Under the pieces are notes generated by a model. It was not told the origin of the DNA. It worked only from the letters and a program-made list of their open reading frames with translations, and ran no database searches. 50,228 nt of DNA, from IMG/VR virus record IMGVR_UViG_3300050821_004815, positions 1-50,228 of that record; one strand, 5' to 3'. Below are positions 13,571 through 22,079 of the stretch, piece after piece. The stretch is from a virus. How positions within the stretch are numbered: the stretch's first letter is position 1; every line of letters begins with the position of its first letter. The position numbers and the translations under genes are program-made.

Positions 13571-14974
13571 GTGAGTCAATTAGACCCAGTTCAACTTAGC
13601 GCACTCGACTTCTCTCGCGATAAGCGCGGCGTCGGCTGGTTCATGGAGCAGGGGCTCGGCAAGACCCTGTGCGCGCTGGCTGAGTTCTCCTGGTACGAGA
13701 AGCTGGGCGAAGCCGACCGGATGGTCGTGGTGTGCCCGAACACCTTCAAAAAAGGGTGGTCGGACGAGATCGAAAAGCACGGCTTCTCGTTCGCCGAGCA
13801 CATCTTCCAATCAAGCAAAAAAGAGAAGGCCGGGATCTTCGTCAACGGCGTTCATAACCGTCCACCCGTTTTCATTCTCAATTACGAAGCGCTACGAATG
13901 CCGGCGGTGCTCAAGGCGATGACCACGTGGGCCTCGCGCGGCAAGACCTATTTCGCCATTGACGAGTCGATCCAGATCAAGAGCCATAGGAGTCAACAAA
14001 CCAAAGCGGCCCAGCGCCTCGCCGCGGTGTGCAAATGGGTGCGCTTGCTGAGCGGGCGCCCGCAAACCCAAGGTCCGCACGATTTGTGGGGGCAATTGCG
14101 CGCCATCGGGCTGTTCCCCGACACCAGCTTCCTCGCCTTCAGGAATACCTTCTGTGAAATGGGCGGTTACATGATGAAGGAGGTGGTCGGTGTGCGCCAA
14201 CCCGAAATGCTCGCTAGGATCATGGAACCGGTGGTCTTCCAGGCTAAAAAGAAAGACTGGCTACCGGATCTGCCGCGCAAGGACGCGACCATTCGCGATT
14301 ATGCGATGTCGACCGCGCAACTCGCTCAATACAACCAGATGGAGCAGCAGTTCCTGCTCTATCTAGAACACAACGTCGTCACGGTGGACGTCGCTATAGC
14401 TAAATACGAGAAGCTCGCCCAGATCCAGACGGGCTTCATATACGACGAGGCGGGTGATGTTCATGAGCTCGTAAAGCCTCTCGAAAACCCCCGGCTCAAG
14501 CTCTTGCATCAGCTTCTGGACGAGGAGGTCGAGGGCAAGGTCTGCGTCGTCTACCGTCATCGTCCCATCCTTAACATGCTGGTCAAAGCTTTGGCCGAAT
14601 ACGACCCGGCCTGGATCATGGGGCGGATGAAGCCCGAGGACGTCGAGGAGCAGAAGCGGCGATTTAACGACGACCCAAGCTGCCGGATCATCCTGTTGCA
14701 GGCCGAAGCCTCGAAATACGGGCATACTTTGTTGGCTGGCCCAGCGGAAGAAGACAGGTGCCGCACCATGATCTTCTTCGAGAATTCTTATAGCGCCGAC
14801 ACGCGAGACCAGATCGAGGATCGTATCCACCGCCGCGGCCAGACCGGCGAATACGTCTCGTATATCGACCTCTCGGGCTCGGACCTCGACCGCCGGATCG
14901 TCAAAGCCCTGCAACGAAAGGATGCGCTATATCGTTCTGTCTTTAAAAACCTTAGAGTCGCCGAACCAGCTTGA
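13571..14974 (+). CDS. SNF2-family helicase/ATPase
   Basis: 467 aa from GTG 13571, with AGGA at the array end upstream; the longer frame starting in the array is rejected. Motif I is MEQGLGKT (residues ~25-32), motif II AIDESIQIK (D-E-S in place of DEAH), motif III LLSGRPQTQ. Motif VI is QIEDRIHRRGQTG near the C-terminus. This is a compact phage SWI2/SNF2 protein that translocates on dsDNA, probably in replication or recombination with the VRR-NUC-like nuclease. The first ~12 codons are AT-rich next to the array. Confidence 0.88.
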   Translation: MSQLDPVQLSALDFSRDKRGVGWFMEQGLGKTLCALAEFSWYEKLGEADRMVVVCPNTFKKGWSDEIEKHGFSFAEHIFQSSKKEKAGIFVNGVHNRPPVFILNYEALRMPAVLKAMTTWASRGKTYFAIDESIQIKSHRSQQTKAAQRLAAVCKWVRLLSGRPQTQGPHDLWGQLRAIGLFPDTSFLAFRNTFCEMGGYMMKEVVGVRQPEMLARIMEPVVFQAKKKDWLPDLPRKDATIRDYAMSTAQLAQYNQMEQQFLLYLEHNVVTVDVAIAKYEKLAQIQTGFIYDEAGDVHELVKPLENPRLKLLHQLLDEEVEGKVCVVYRHRPILNMLVKALAEYDPAWIMGRMKPEDVEEQKRRFNDDPSCRIILLQAEASKYGHTLLAGPAEEDRCRTMIFFENSYSADTRDQIEDRIHRRGQTGEYVSYIDLSGSDLDRRIVKALQRKDALYRSVFKNLRVAEPA

Positions 14975-14988
14975 TGGGGAATTACAAA

Positions 14989-15714
14989 ATGCGCAAACTT
15001 CTGCTTACGGCCGCGCTTCTCGCCGCTTTCGGGGCCAATCCCGCTAAAGCGACGCTGCAGCTTTCAATCAGCGACGGGACGACCACGTTTTCGTGCAAAG
15101 ACGGCCAGCTTGGCTGCGATCAGAGCGGCGGGGCGAACAATCTCCTGGTGGTCAACACTACGGTGGGAGGATTCTTTGTCGAGATCGCGCTCACCCAGTC
15201 GACGTTCGGCGGGCATGACATTCTTCAGCTCTCAACCTCGGACATCGTTAACAACGGCCCGCATGAGGGCGTTCTGAGCTTCTTCGCTGGCGACACGAAT
15301 TTCACCCCGCCCGTGAAGAGCATCGAGGAGAGCGCCTCGCTGACCTTCAACCGCAACATCGGCGCGGCGGATTCGACGCTTGAGTTCTTTGCCGATCCGG
15401 CCAACGGGCAGGGCGCCAATCCGCTGAACACGCCCGGAACCTTGCTCGACAGCGTCAGCGGTCACGCGCTGACCGATCCGGATTCGTTTTCGGGCACCAA
15501 GACCCAGGCGTTCATCTCTGGTTCGCCGTTCTCGATGACGGAGGCGGCGCATCTCGATCTGATTTCTGGCGGCTCGATCACCGGCTTTAATCAGTCGATG
15601 ACCTCGTCGGCGGTGCCCGAGGCTTCCACTTGGGTGATGTTGGGACTAGGATTCGGGCTTCTCGGACTCGTCGGACGCCGACGTGTTGGCTTGAGGCCCG
15701 TTATAGCCCCCTAA
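14989..15714 (+). CDS. PEP-CTERM sorting-signal protein
   Basis: 241 aa from ATG 14989 (GGGGA 8 bases upstream). It has a signal peptide (RKLLLTAALLAAFGANPAKA), a beta-rich Ser/Thr/Asn-rich body, and near the C-terminus SAVPEASTW, a hydrophobic helix and GRRR. That order, VPE-x-S/T, membrane helix, Arg cluster, is the PEP-CTERM signal used by exosortase systems. Nine residues follow the Arg cluster, which is unusual. Such proteins are host exopolysaccharide or surface proteins, so a phage copy is likely a host-derived passenger gene. Surface or exclusion roles are inference. Confidence 0.8.
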   Translation: MRKLLLTAALLAAFGANPAKATLQLSISDGTTTFSCKDGQLGCDQSGGANNLLVVNTTVGGFFVEIALTQSTFGGHDILQLSTSDIVNNGPHEGVLSFFAGDTNFTPPVKSIEESASLTFNRNIGAADSTLEFFADPANGQGANPLNTPGTLLDSVSGHALTDPDSFSGTKTQAFISGSPFSMTEAAHLDLISGGSITGFNQSMTSSAVPEASTWVMLGLGFGLLGLVGRRRVGLRPVIAP

Positions 15715-15721
15715 ACGACGC

Positions 15722-15791
15722 CAAAGGCTCCCTTTGAGCCGTGTCAGGTCAACGCCAGAAGGGGCGGGTTATGGCTAGACCCCGCCCCTTC
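15722..15791 (+). terminator. Two hairpins downstream of the PEP-CTERM gene
   Basis: First, CAAAGG/CCTTTG (15722-15736). Second, a perfect 11-bp stem GAAGGGGCGGG / CCCGCCCCTTC (15758-15768 with 15781-15791, 12-base loop). No T-run follows, so a Rho-independent terminator is only possible. It would act near the end of the plus-strand block. Confidence 0.4.
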
Positions 15792-15812
15792 GCTGTCTAC
15801 CAAAGGTGCAAA

Positions 15813-16055
15813 ATGGAAATAGTACTTCTCTGCACTATCGTCGGTATCCTGATTGATCCCCCTCCTCGCGACGGATGGGCCGGTCAAAATCAGTACAAGC
15901 CACCGAAACCAAGGCGGCCGCCATTTGGAGTGGAATTTGCGCGCCTACAGCGCGAACGGCGCGAACAGAAGCACGAACAGCGCGAACAATCAAAAGCAGC
16001 CTGGGAAGCGACAGGCCTTAAGCTGGGCCGCTTAGTACGCGGAGCCAAGCATTAG
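15813..16055 (+). CDS. Small membrane-anchored basic protein
   Basis: 80 aa from ATG 15813, preceded by AAGGTGCAAA (a motif shared with 42631, 43712 and 44679). N-terminal hydrophobic segment MEIVLLCTIVGILI, then a Pro-rich linker and a charged helix with RRE/EQ repeats (REQKHEQREQSK). It may be a spanin-like or anchored coiled-coil protein. Its end overlaps the convergent late gene by 24 bases. Confidence 0.55.
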   Translation: MEIVLLCTIVGILIDPPPRDGWAGQNQYKPPKPRRPPFGVEFARLQRERREQKHEQREQSKAAWEATGLKLGRLVRGAKH

Positions 16056-17498
16056 ATTCTTGATCGCATTGCCGACGTTGTAACCGCCGGCCGTCTCCGG
16101 AATCTGAGGACCAGTCTGCGCGCCCGTGGGTTGTTGACCGGTCAGTTGAGGGTAAGCCTGCTGAATGTTCGCCATCCCTCGGCGAGCATTGTAGGACTTA
16201 ATCAGCTTCTTGCCGCCCATGTAGCCCGCCAGTTCACCGGCCATCGCCCCGGGAATGCCAAAAAGGTGTTCCCCGGCAAAGCTTAACCCTGTCCCGAGCA
16301 GATGGGGGATCATCCAACTAACACCGTGATCGCTCGCGCCCGCGCCGGATAAGCCCGCCATCGCTTGATAATCCGGCGTTCCAGGTGTGTAATATTTTTC
16401 GGCTTCCGTGAACGGCCCTTGGCCGACGCTGCCGCCCGTCTCTTTCAACTGACGCTGCAATTCCCCTAGATACTGTGATGCCTGCCATTGCTTGTTGGCG
16501 TTCTGAGCGTCTTTCAGCATGCTGTAAGCTTGGCCGACCGGGTGATCGCTGGTCGGCTGCGCGGTCGCCAATACCCCGTCTTCTCCGGTCAACGCATCCC
16601 TGACCTTCGCCGCCAAAACCTGTTCCGCATTGTTGGTAGGAGAAGCCGCATCCTGAATGCTGCGGGCATATTCATCGACAGCGCCGGCCGACACCGGGCC
16701 GGTTCGCTGCATTTGATTAACGTGGTCCTGCATTTTATTCATGAAACCCGTAGAGACGTCTCCCTTTTGAACATCCGTTAGATCGTTGATGGAGCTGACG
16801 TAAGCGTCGGAAAGATCCTTTGGCGCGAATGTCGGCGCAGTAGAGGCGTGCAAATCCGCATACTTCGCGATCTTGTTCGCTTCGGTCGCCGCATTCGCCG
16901 CGGCCGGATCGACAGAGCCCGGCTTACCCAAGACCTTGGTCAGCCCCTTGTTGACCAGGGGCGCCGCGGCCCCTGCCGCCCCGCCCAAGGCCGCCCCGCC
17001 CAGCGCAGCCCCAGCGGTGCCCGCAAGCGTCGGATCGTCGCTGCCGGCGACGTGGCTGACCCCGCCGACCGTCGCTCCCTCGGCCGCCGTGCCGGCGATC
17101 TTGGATAGAGTCGAACCTGCTCCGAGCGCCGCCGCGCCCGCCTCCGCGGCGTCAGTCACCGGATCGAGGAGATTGACCAGTCCGAGCCCATAGCCGGCCG
17201 CCTCAGTCGGATAACGGATGTACCAGGGCAGGCTCGCCGCCGCGGCTGAGCTCTGCGCCGCGGTCTCGGAAGGCTTCTTTCCCGTCGCCGCCGCGCGCAG
17301 GAGATCGCCGACGCCCCAATCGGCCGAGCTTTCGAAGGTTCGCGCCACCGCGCTCAGCGGCGACTTGGAATAATCGTTGTCCGAGCTCGCGGAAGGCCAG
17401 CCGAATTTCGCCTGCAGCGCCGAGGTCATGGTCGAAGTTGGCGTGCCGTCAGGGAACTGCGCCGTCCCGCCGTCAGGCGTGTTGACGGTGATGGTCAT
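16032..17498 (-). CDS. Putative ejected internal virion protein
   Basis: 488 aa. The N-terminus ITVNTPDGGTAQFPDGTPTS is like the opening of phage ejection proteins. Gly/Ala-rich amphipathic or membrane-active stretches follow (AGTAGAALGGAALGGAAGAA at ~165-185 and LLGTGLSFAGEHLFGIPGA at ~405). It is the last gene of the late operon, next to two other low-complexity proteins and a lytic transglycosylase, as with podoviral injectosome proteins. The start overlaps the upstream gene's stop by 4 bases. Confidence 0.6.
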   Translation of the reverse strand: MTITVNTPDGGTAQFPDGTPTSTMTSALQAKFGWPSASSDNDYSKSPLSAVARTFESSADWGVGDLLRAAATGKKPSETAAQSSAAAASLPWYIRYPTEAAGYGLGLVNLLDPVTDAAEAGAAALGAGSTLSKIAGTAAEGATVGGVSHVAGSDDPTLAGTAGAALGGAALGGAAGAAAPLVNKGLTKVLGKPGSVDPAAANAATEANKIAKYADLHASTAPTFAPKDLSDAYVSSINDLTDVQKGDVSTGFMNKMQDHVNQMQRTGPVSAGAVDEYARSIQDAASPTNNAEQVLAAKVRDALTGEDGVLATAQPTSDHPVGQAYSMLKDAQNANKQWQASQYLGELQRQLKETGGSVGQGPFTEAEKYYTPGTPDYQAMAGLSGAGASDHGVSWMIPHLLGTGLSFAGEHLFGIPGAMAGELAGYMGGKKLIKSYNARRGMANIQQAYPQLTGQQPTGAQTGPQIPETAGGYNVGNAIKNLMLGSAY

Positions 17499-18874
17499 TC
17501 AAGCTGACCCGTCTTCGGATTGTAGGTGTAAGTTTTACCGCCTCCAGGGGCGTTCGCGTTCGCGGTCGCCGACTTCGGCGGATTGCTCGCCCACTGGCCA
17601 CCCTTGCCGGCATAGAGATCGCCGCCCGGCAAATAAGCCGAGTTCACCAACGGCTTTGGGTTGTTGGGGTCGCTCGTGTCCCACTTCATGCTATCGGGAA
17701 TTTCATCTATCCGGCCGGCCGCGCCGAGGGTGTTGACGTAGCTCTTGTTCAGTTGATTCTGAAACTGGCCGAACTGACTCATGTAGCCTTCCGGCGACTG
17801 AGTGAAGTTGGTCAGCGGGCTCAAGCCCTCGCGTAAGTTCTTCACCTCGGTCCCGGTGCGCCTCGACCCGGTCGATTGGAACGCCTCGCCGTAGACCTGG
17901 TTGTTGAGGGTTTTCATCTTCATCAGCGCATCTTGCTCGGGCTGGGTCAGGCCAGCCGAAGCAAGCAGCGACATCATGACACCCGGAGCAGTGTGCTCGT
18001 CCGACGACATCAGCTTTATGGCCGCGGCCTTCTTGATCGAGCTGGACAGGATATTCTGCATCACCGGCGTCGTGCCATCGGTGTCGACCGCGTTTTTGAT
18101 CTGGTCCGCGGTGGTCCGCATCTGGTCGATCTGAGTCAGCATGTCGGGCGCTTTTTGCTGTGCTTCGAGCAGATCTTTCTGCTTCTGCTCTGCGCCCTGC
18201 GTCCCGACTTGGATATTCGCCTCACCCTGCTTCTGCTTAAGCGCGATCTGCGCATCGATCTGCTTATTCATCAGCCCCTGCAGCTGGTCGGTCGGCAGGG
18301 CGTTAAGGATATTCGGATCCATCCCGTTCGGACCGCCAGTGAGGGAAGCGATCATCGCCGGCCGCGCGGCGTTGAGCCGCTGCATGTTCTGCAGCGCGAT
18401 CAGATTGGTCAGTTGCGCCCCAGGATCGGCGCCCTGGCGCTGCGAACCCATGATCGCATTCGCCATCTGAGGGGTCGAGAAAGCCGCCGCCATCATGTTG
18501 AGACCGTGGTCGATCTCGTTGGCCGAGCGGTTGCGCTGCTCCATCTGCAGATAAAGCTGGGCGAGGTCGGGCGGCGACTGAGTGGCGGCCGTAGGAGGCA
18601 ATCCCTGCTGTCCGGGCGGGGGCGCCGGCGGCGAAGGCCCGCCAGCGGGCAACGGCGGACCTCCTACAGGCCGCATAACCCCGCCACCCATCGGAGGGCC
18701 GCCTTGAGCGGGAGGAGGCATGGCGCCTGGGGGCAGCTTCCCGCCTGGCGGTGTGTTCTGCAATTGCGGCGGCGCATTCGGGTTGGGATTGGGCGCCGGT
18801 TGTGGGTTCATCGCCCCGGCAAGTTGGCTGTAGGGGTTGCCGTATAAAAGATTCAAGATTTCCGCGCCGATCAT
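17495..18874 (-). CDS. Putative internal virion protein, Pro-rich N-terminus
   Basis: 459 aa with AGGAGGAG before the ATG on the reverse strand. Residues 20-110 are Pro/Gly rich. The rest is helical with Gln-rich coils (LMNKQIDAQIALKQKQGEAN, QKQKDLLEAQQKAPDMLTQI). It sits in the ejection-protein cluster. No enzymatic motif. Array A7 lies just upstream of its start. Confidence 0.6.
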   Translation of the reverse strand: MIGAEILNLLYGNPYSQLAGAMNPQPAPNPNPNAPPQLQNTPPGGKLPPGAMPPPAQGGPPMGGGVMRPVGGPPLPAGGPSPPAPPPGQQGLPPTAATQSPPDLAQLYLQMEQRNRSANEIDHGLNMMAAAFSTPQMANAIMGSQRQGADPGAQLTNLIALQNMQRLNAARPAMIASLTGGPNGMDPNILNALPTDQLQGLMNKQIDAQIALKQKQGEANIQVGTQGAEQKQKDLLEAQQKAPDMLTQIDQMRTTADQIKNAVDTDGTTPVMQNILSSSIKKAAAIKLMSSDEHTAPGVMMSLLASAGLTQPEQDALMKMKTLNNQVYGEAFQSTGSRRTGTEVKNLREGLSPLTNFTQSPEGYMSQFGQFQNQLNKSYVNTLGAAGRIDEIPDSMKWDTSDPNNPKPLVNSAYLPGGDLYAGKGGQWASNPPKSATANANAPGGGKTYTYNPKTGQLE

Positions 18875-18890
18875 GTGCTATACTCCTCCT

Positions 18891-19007
18891 CGCGCGGCAC
18901 GGCTGTGCTTGGCGTCGCGGAGCTTTGCCCGGCTAGGCATGGCAGGGCTTTGCAGAGCAATCCTCGGCTGGGCCCGGCATCGCAAGACATAGCGCGGCAA
19001 GGCAAGG
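18891..19007 (+). repeat. Pentanucleotide array A7
   Basis: About 23 units, somewhat more degenerate, with the G-rich strand on top although both flanking genes read on the minus strand. It ends GGCAA GGCAA GGATG, abutting a hairpin at 19010-19030. Here the GGAT end faces the 3' end of a gene, so it cannot be a ribosome-binding site. Confidence 0.85.
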
Positions 19008-19009
19008 AT

Positions 19010-19030
19010 GGGGGTCACGTTGTGGCCCCC
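19010..19030 (-). terminator. Stop-codon-spanning hairpin at the end of the 19015-19686 gene
   Basis: GGGGGTCAC and GTGGCCCCC pair over 9 bp (one G-U) with a 3-base loop. The minus-strand TGA stop lies in the stem. No T-run. It directly joins array A7. Confidence 0.45.
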
Positions 19031-19686
19031 TTCTGACTTTGTAACTGATTAAGCGTGTTGAAAAACGGCTGGTTGGAATAACCGCCGGGGATCGAGGTTC
19101 CGCCGCCGGGATGCTGTGACAGGAAAGCCTGCAGGACCGAGGGCTGCGATTGCGGCCCGGTCGGGGTCGTCCCGGGCAGCATCTGCGCCCCGGGCGTGGC
19201 GACGTGGCCCGGGTTGGCGAGCGCGGTGAGATAGGCCTGGCGCATATCGATGGGGTTGGTCGGCGCGGCCGGCGCGGCAGCGGCTTGCTGCGGGTGTCCC
19301 AATATCCCTTGTTGCGGAACCATGGCGTACCCGTAAGCCGACTGACCAGCGGTCGGGCCGCCCGAGCCCATGGCGTTTTGACCGCCGGCCGCGCCGCCGG
19401 TGCCCTGGCCTTCGTAGATCCGCTGCAATTGCTGCGGGGGCGCGGAATTGAGCGTGGTGCCTGGCGCCGTGGGTGCGGGATTGGCGGTGCTCCAAGCGTC
19501 GTGCGCCTTCTGCGCATCGAGAAACGACTGGATCGGATTGCCCGAAGCGTCGGTCGGCGCGCCCATGTAGCCGGCCATCGGGATCTGACCGGTGAATTCG
19601 AGATAAGGGTTGGGGTTGGTCATCCCCTGCGCGCCCATCAGGTTGTAGGCGTCGGCAAGAGGATCGAGACCGCCAATGCTGGACAT
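19015..19686 (-). CDS. Late hypothetical protein, Ala/Gly/Gln/Pro-rich
   Basis: 223 aa. It opens SSIGGLDPLADAYNLMGAQG and is otherwise low complexity. A motif near residue 145 (DMRQAYLTALANPGHVATPG) appears ordered. It shares the phrase PAPTPGTTLN with the C-terminus of the neighbouring transglycosylase-like protein, so the two may be related or share an assembly tag. Likely an internal virion protein. Confidence 0.55.
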   Translation of the reverse strand: MSSIGGLDPLADAYNLMGAQGMTNPNPYLEFTGQIPMAGYMGAPTDASGNPIQSFLDAQKAHDAWSTANPAPTAPGTTLNSAPPQQLQRIYEGQGTGGAAGGQNAMGSGGPTAGQSAYGYAMVPQQGILGHPQQAAAAPAAPTNPIDMRQAYLTALANPGHVATPGAQMLPGTTPTGPQSQPSVLQAFLSQHPGGGTSIPGGYSNQPFFNTLNQLQSQKGATT

Positions 19687-19691
19687 GGTGC

Positions 19692-20579
19692 TTATCCGTA
19701 AAGGCCTGTGGAATTCAGCGTAGTGCCCGGGGTCGGCGCCGGGTTGGCCATCGGGATGATCTGGCCGCCCATCATCGTCTGGGTCGAGCTCGGGCCGGGC
19801 GCCCCTTTCAGGCCGCCCTGGCCGCGGAGCGCGGCCGCCAGCTGCGCGCCCTGCATGGCGAGCTGCTGCTGGCGCGCGTTGCCGCCCGCGGCCGCGGCCT
19901 GCTGGGTTTGCAAATCCAATGGCGCGGGTTCGCTACCCCCGCCGCCTCCACCGCCGGCCACCGACTCCAGATTGTCCATGGTCGACTTGGTGCCGGTCCC
20001 GCCGGTCGGCATGCTGAGCGCGGCTATCGCTGTGCCGACATTGGCGGGTTGAGCCGGTGCAGCGGCCGGCGTTGCGGCGACCGCCGTCCCGCCAGCAGGA
20101 CCGCCCATCTTCGCCGTGGCGTTGGCGACGTACTTGGCGACGCTCTCGTTGACATCGCCGACGTTGCGCTTCCACGGCGTCGGCGAGCCTGGTGGGGAGA
20201 CGTTGCCAGGGCCGGAAAAATAGGCGACCGCGACGCGTGCTGGGTCGTTCGGCCAGCGGCTCGCATAATCAGCGATGATCCGGTTGTGGACCGCCAGATT
20301 GTCAGCCGGGTTGTCGATGCTCTCGCCTGGGCGCGCGTATTGTTTGAACGTCGCCGGCATGATCTGCCCGGGCCCGCGCGCTCCTTGCGGACTGACCACG
20401 TTTCGGCCGCCGCTCTCATTGGAGATGATCCCTTTGGAAATCTGCGCCGGGGTGATGGTGACGCCAGGCGGGATCTGGGGCCCATAGTTTCCAGGCGCCG
20501 AAGGCAGCGGCGAGGGGGCATAGACCGGCGGCGGCTGAGCTCCTCCAAGCGGCGACGGCGCGTAGGGGTTGTCAGCCAC
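19692..20579 (-). CDS. Virion-associated lytic transglycosylase
   Basis: 295 aa from GTG 20579. A Pro-rich N-terminus (1-40) is followed by an SLT domain: ISKGIISNESGGRN with the catalytic Glu at 55, then GARGPGQIMPATFKQYA and RVAVAYFSGPGN. After residue ~170 it is Ala/Gly/Gln rich. It cleaves peptidoglycan during DNA entry, as T7 gp16-type proteins do. It lies in the ejection cluster and overlaps the upstream gene by 8 bases. Confidence 0.8.
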   Translation of the reverse strand: MADNPYAPSPLGGAQPPPVYAPSPLPSAPGNYGPQIPPGVTITPAQISKGIISNESGGRNVVSPQGARGPGQIMPATFKQYARPGESIDNPADNLAVHNRIIADYASRWPNDPARVAVAYFSGPGNVSPPGSPTPWKRNVGDVNESVAKYVANATAKMGGPAGGTAVAATPAAAPAQPANVGTAIAALSMPTGGTGTKSTMDNLESVAGGGGGGGSEPAPLDLQTQQAAAAGGNARQQQLAMQGAQLAAALRGQGGLKGAPGPSSTQTMMGGQIIPMANPAPTPGTTLNSTGLYG

Positions 20580-21951
20580 CGAGCGCCCCTAAAATCGGAG
20601 CGCCGGGAGCGCGCAGTTTGCTTTGTAAAATGCCCTTCGAAGGCGGGGTGGCGTCGGCCGACAGGGCTCCTCCGGGCTGGGGGCCTTGTTTGAGGATTCC
20701 GATTGCCTTCGCCACCCCTTGCGAGGATGGGGGAGTAGCCCCCGCGCCCAGCGCATTCAGCATGTCCATATGCACTGCCATGTGCCCCTTCGAGGTCACC
20801 TGGCGCACGGCGTGCGGCGCGATCTTCTTCACGTCCTCGGCCATCGGGCCGACGATCTTCGGGTAGTGCTTCGGGTCGCCCTTGTAGCGGTAGGCGTACA
20901 TGTCGATGCCGGTCGGGTGCTTGCCGATCTTGACGATGTCGGTCTTGAGGCGGCGATCCGAGAGGCCGAGCATCGATGTGAGACCGGCCATCGCGCTGGT
21001 GCCGCCGGCGCCCGAGGAGAACAGCCCGCCGAGCGTCTGCATGCCGCCGAGCGCCGCCGCCATCGGGTTCGACTGGGTCTGGGTGGTCTGCGAGGCCGAG
21101 GTGCCCGAGGTCGCGGTGTCGTACGGCGTCATGCCTAAAGACGATTCCATGATGCCGAGCTGTTGCTGCGGATACTGGAAGGCCTGTTGGAACTTGGCCA
21201 TCTGGGCGTTGACGTCGTTCTGCGCCTGTTGCTGCTCGAAGCCGCCAGCCGAGGTCAACATCCCGTAATTGGCGATGTTGTTTTGCATCTGCTGCGTGCC
21301 GAGCGTGCCGAGACCGGAAGCGGCCTGGTTGACCAGCCCCTCCTGACTAAGTCCCGCCGCTTGGTTAAGCTGTTGGGCCTGTAAATTGCGGCTAATGTCG
21401 CCGGTCGCTGCGGCTTGCGCCTGGCCGAAGTTGGCTTGGTTGAGCTGGCCTGCCATCTGGGCCATGCCTAACGCGCCTTGAGCCTGTGTGACCCCTTGTT
21501 GAATCGCTTGGCGTGAGCCGCCGAACGCGCCCGCCGATGCCGCGGCGTTCTGTTGCTGGTTCTGTGACAACCCCAGGTTTTGTTGCATGATCGGCAAAGT
21601 TGCATTGATCACGCTGGACGTGAATGGGTTCATGTACGGGCTAAGATTAGTATTAGCAATCTGTGCCGGATTAACTTGCTGCGGCGTCTGGCTCAAGTTG
21701 TTAAGGTACCCAGCCTGAGAAGCGTTCTGCGCGTCCTGGCCGACGTTCCCCGAATTCGCCGCTAAATTCCAGGCTTGTTGGCTCTGTGGAGCAACATCCG
21801 CCACCATCTGACCTTGATATTGCTGGAGGGGCTGCGAGGCGACTTGCTGTGCCAAACCATAATTCTGCTGGCCAGCGTTCTGCACCCATTGCGGAATTTC
21901 GTTGGTGCTCTCGGAACTACCTTGTTGAGTTGTTGTACTGCTCCCTCCCAT
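20572..21951 (-). CDS. Gln/Ala-rich virion protein with S74 intramolecular chaperone domain
   Basis: 459 aa. Residues 1-320 are Gln/Asn/Ala/Ser-rich helical sequence with repeated LNQAxxxSQ-like phrases. At about 330, LSDRRLKTDIVKIG begins a peptidase-S74-like domain (DMYAYRYKGDP, VGPMAEDVKKIAP). S74 domains usually end tail fibres and self-cleave after trimer folding. Here ~65 residues follow it, and the gene sits among ejection proteins, so it may assemble a trimeric neck or internal structure. Confidence 0.65.
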   Translation of the reverse strand: MGGSSTTTQQGSSESTNEIPQWVQNAGQQNYGLAQQVASQPLQQYQGQMVADVAPQSQQAWNLAANSGNVGQDAQNASQAGYLNNLSQTPQQVNPAQIANTNLSPYMNPFTSSVINATLPIMQQNLGLSQNQQQNAAASAGAFGGSRQAIQQGVTQAQGALGMAQMAGQLNQANFGQAQAAATGDISRNLQAQQLNQAAGLSQEGLVNQAASGLGTLGTQQMQNNIANYGMLTSAGGFEQQQAQNDVNAQMAKFQQAFQYPQQQLGIMESSLGMTPYDTATSGTSASQTTQTQSNPMAAALGGMQTLGGLFSSGAGGTSAMAGLTSMLGLSDRRLKTDIVKIGKHPTGIDMYAYRYKGDPKHYPKIVGPMAEDVKKIAPHAVRQVTSKGHMAVHMDMLNALGAGATPPSSQGVAKAIGILKQGPQPGGALSADATPPSKGILQSKLRAPGAPILGALGG

Positions 21952-21974
21952 GTGTTAAACTCCTCTTACAGCGC

Positions 21975-22054
21975 GAGGCTCAGCACGGCACGGCACGGCA
22001 CGGCCAAGCCAGGCGGCGCTCGGCTCGGCGAAGCTCGGCGATGCAAGGCATGGC
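21975..22054 (+). repeat. Pentanucleotide array A8
   Basis: About 16 units, including GGCAC four times in a row, top-strand G-rich between two minus-strand genes. It ends GGCAT GGCAA GGG and merges into a hairpin at 22055-22079. Confidence 0.88.
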
Positions 22055-22079
22055 AAGGGAACCATCCTAGAGTTCCTTT
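22055..22079 (-). terminator. Hairpin at the 3' end of the 22067-22426 gene
   Basis: AAGGGAAC and GTTCCTTT pair over 8 bp (one G-U) with a 9-base loop. The minus-strand TAG stop lies in the loop and the outer arm touches array A8. Confidence 0.4.
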
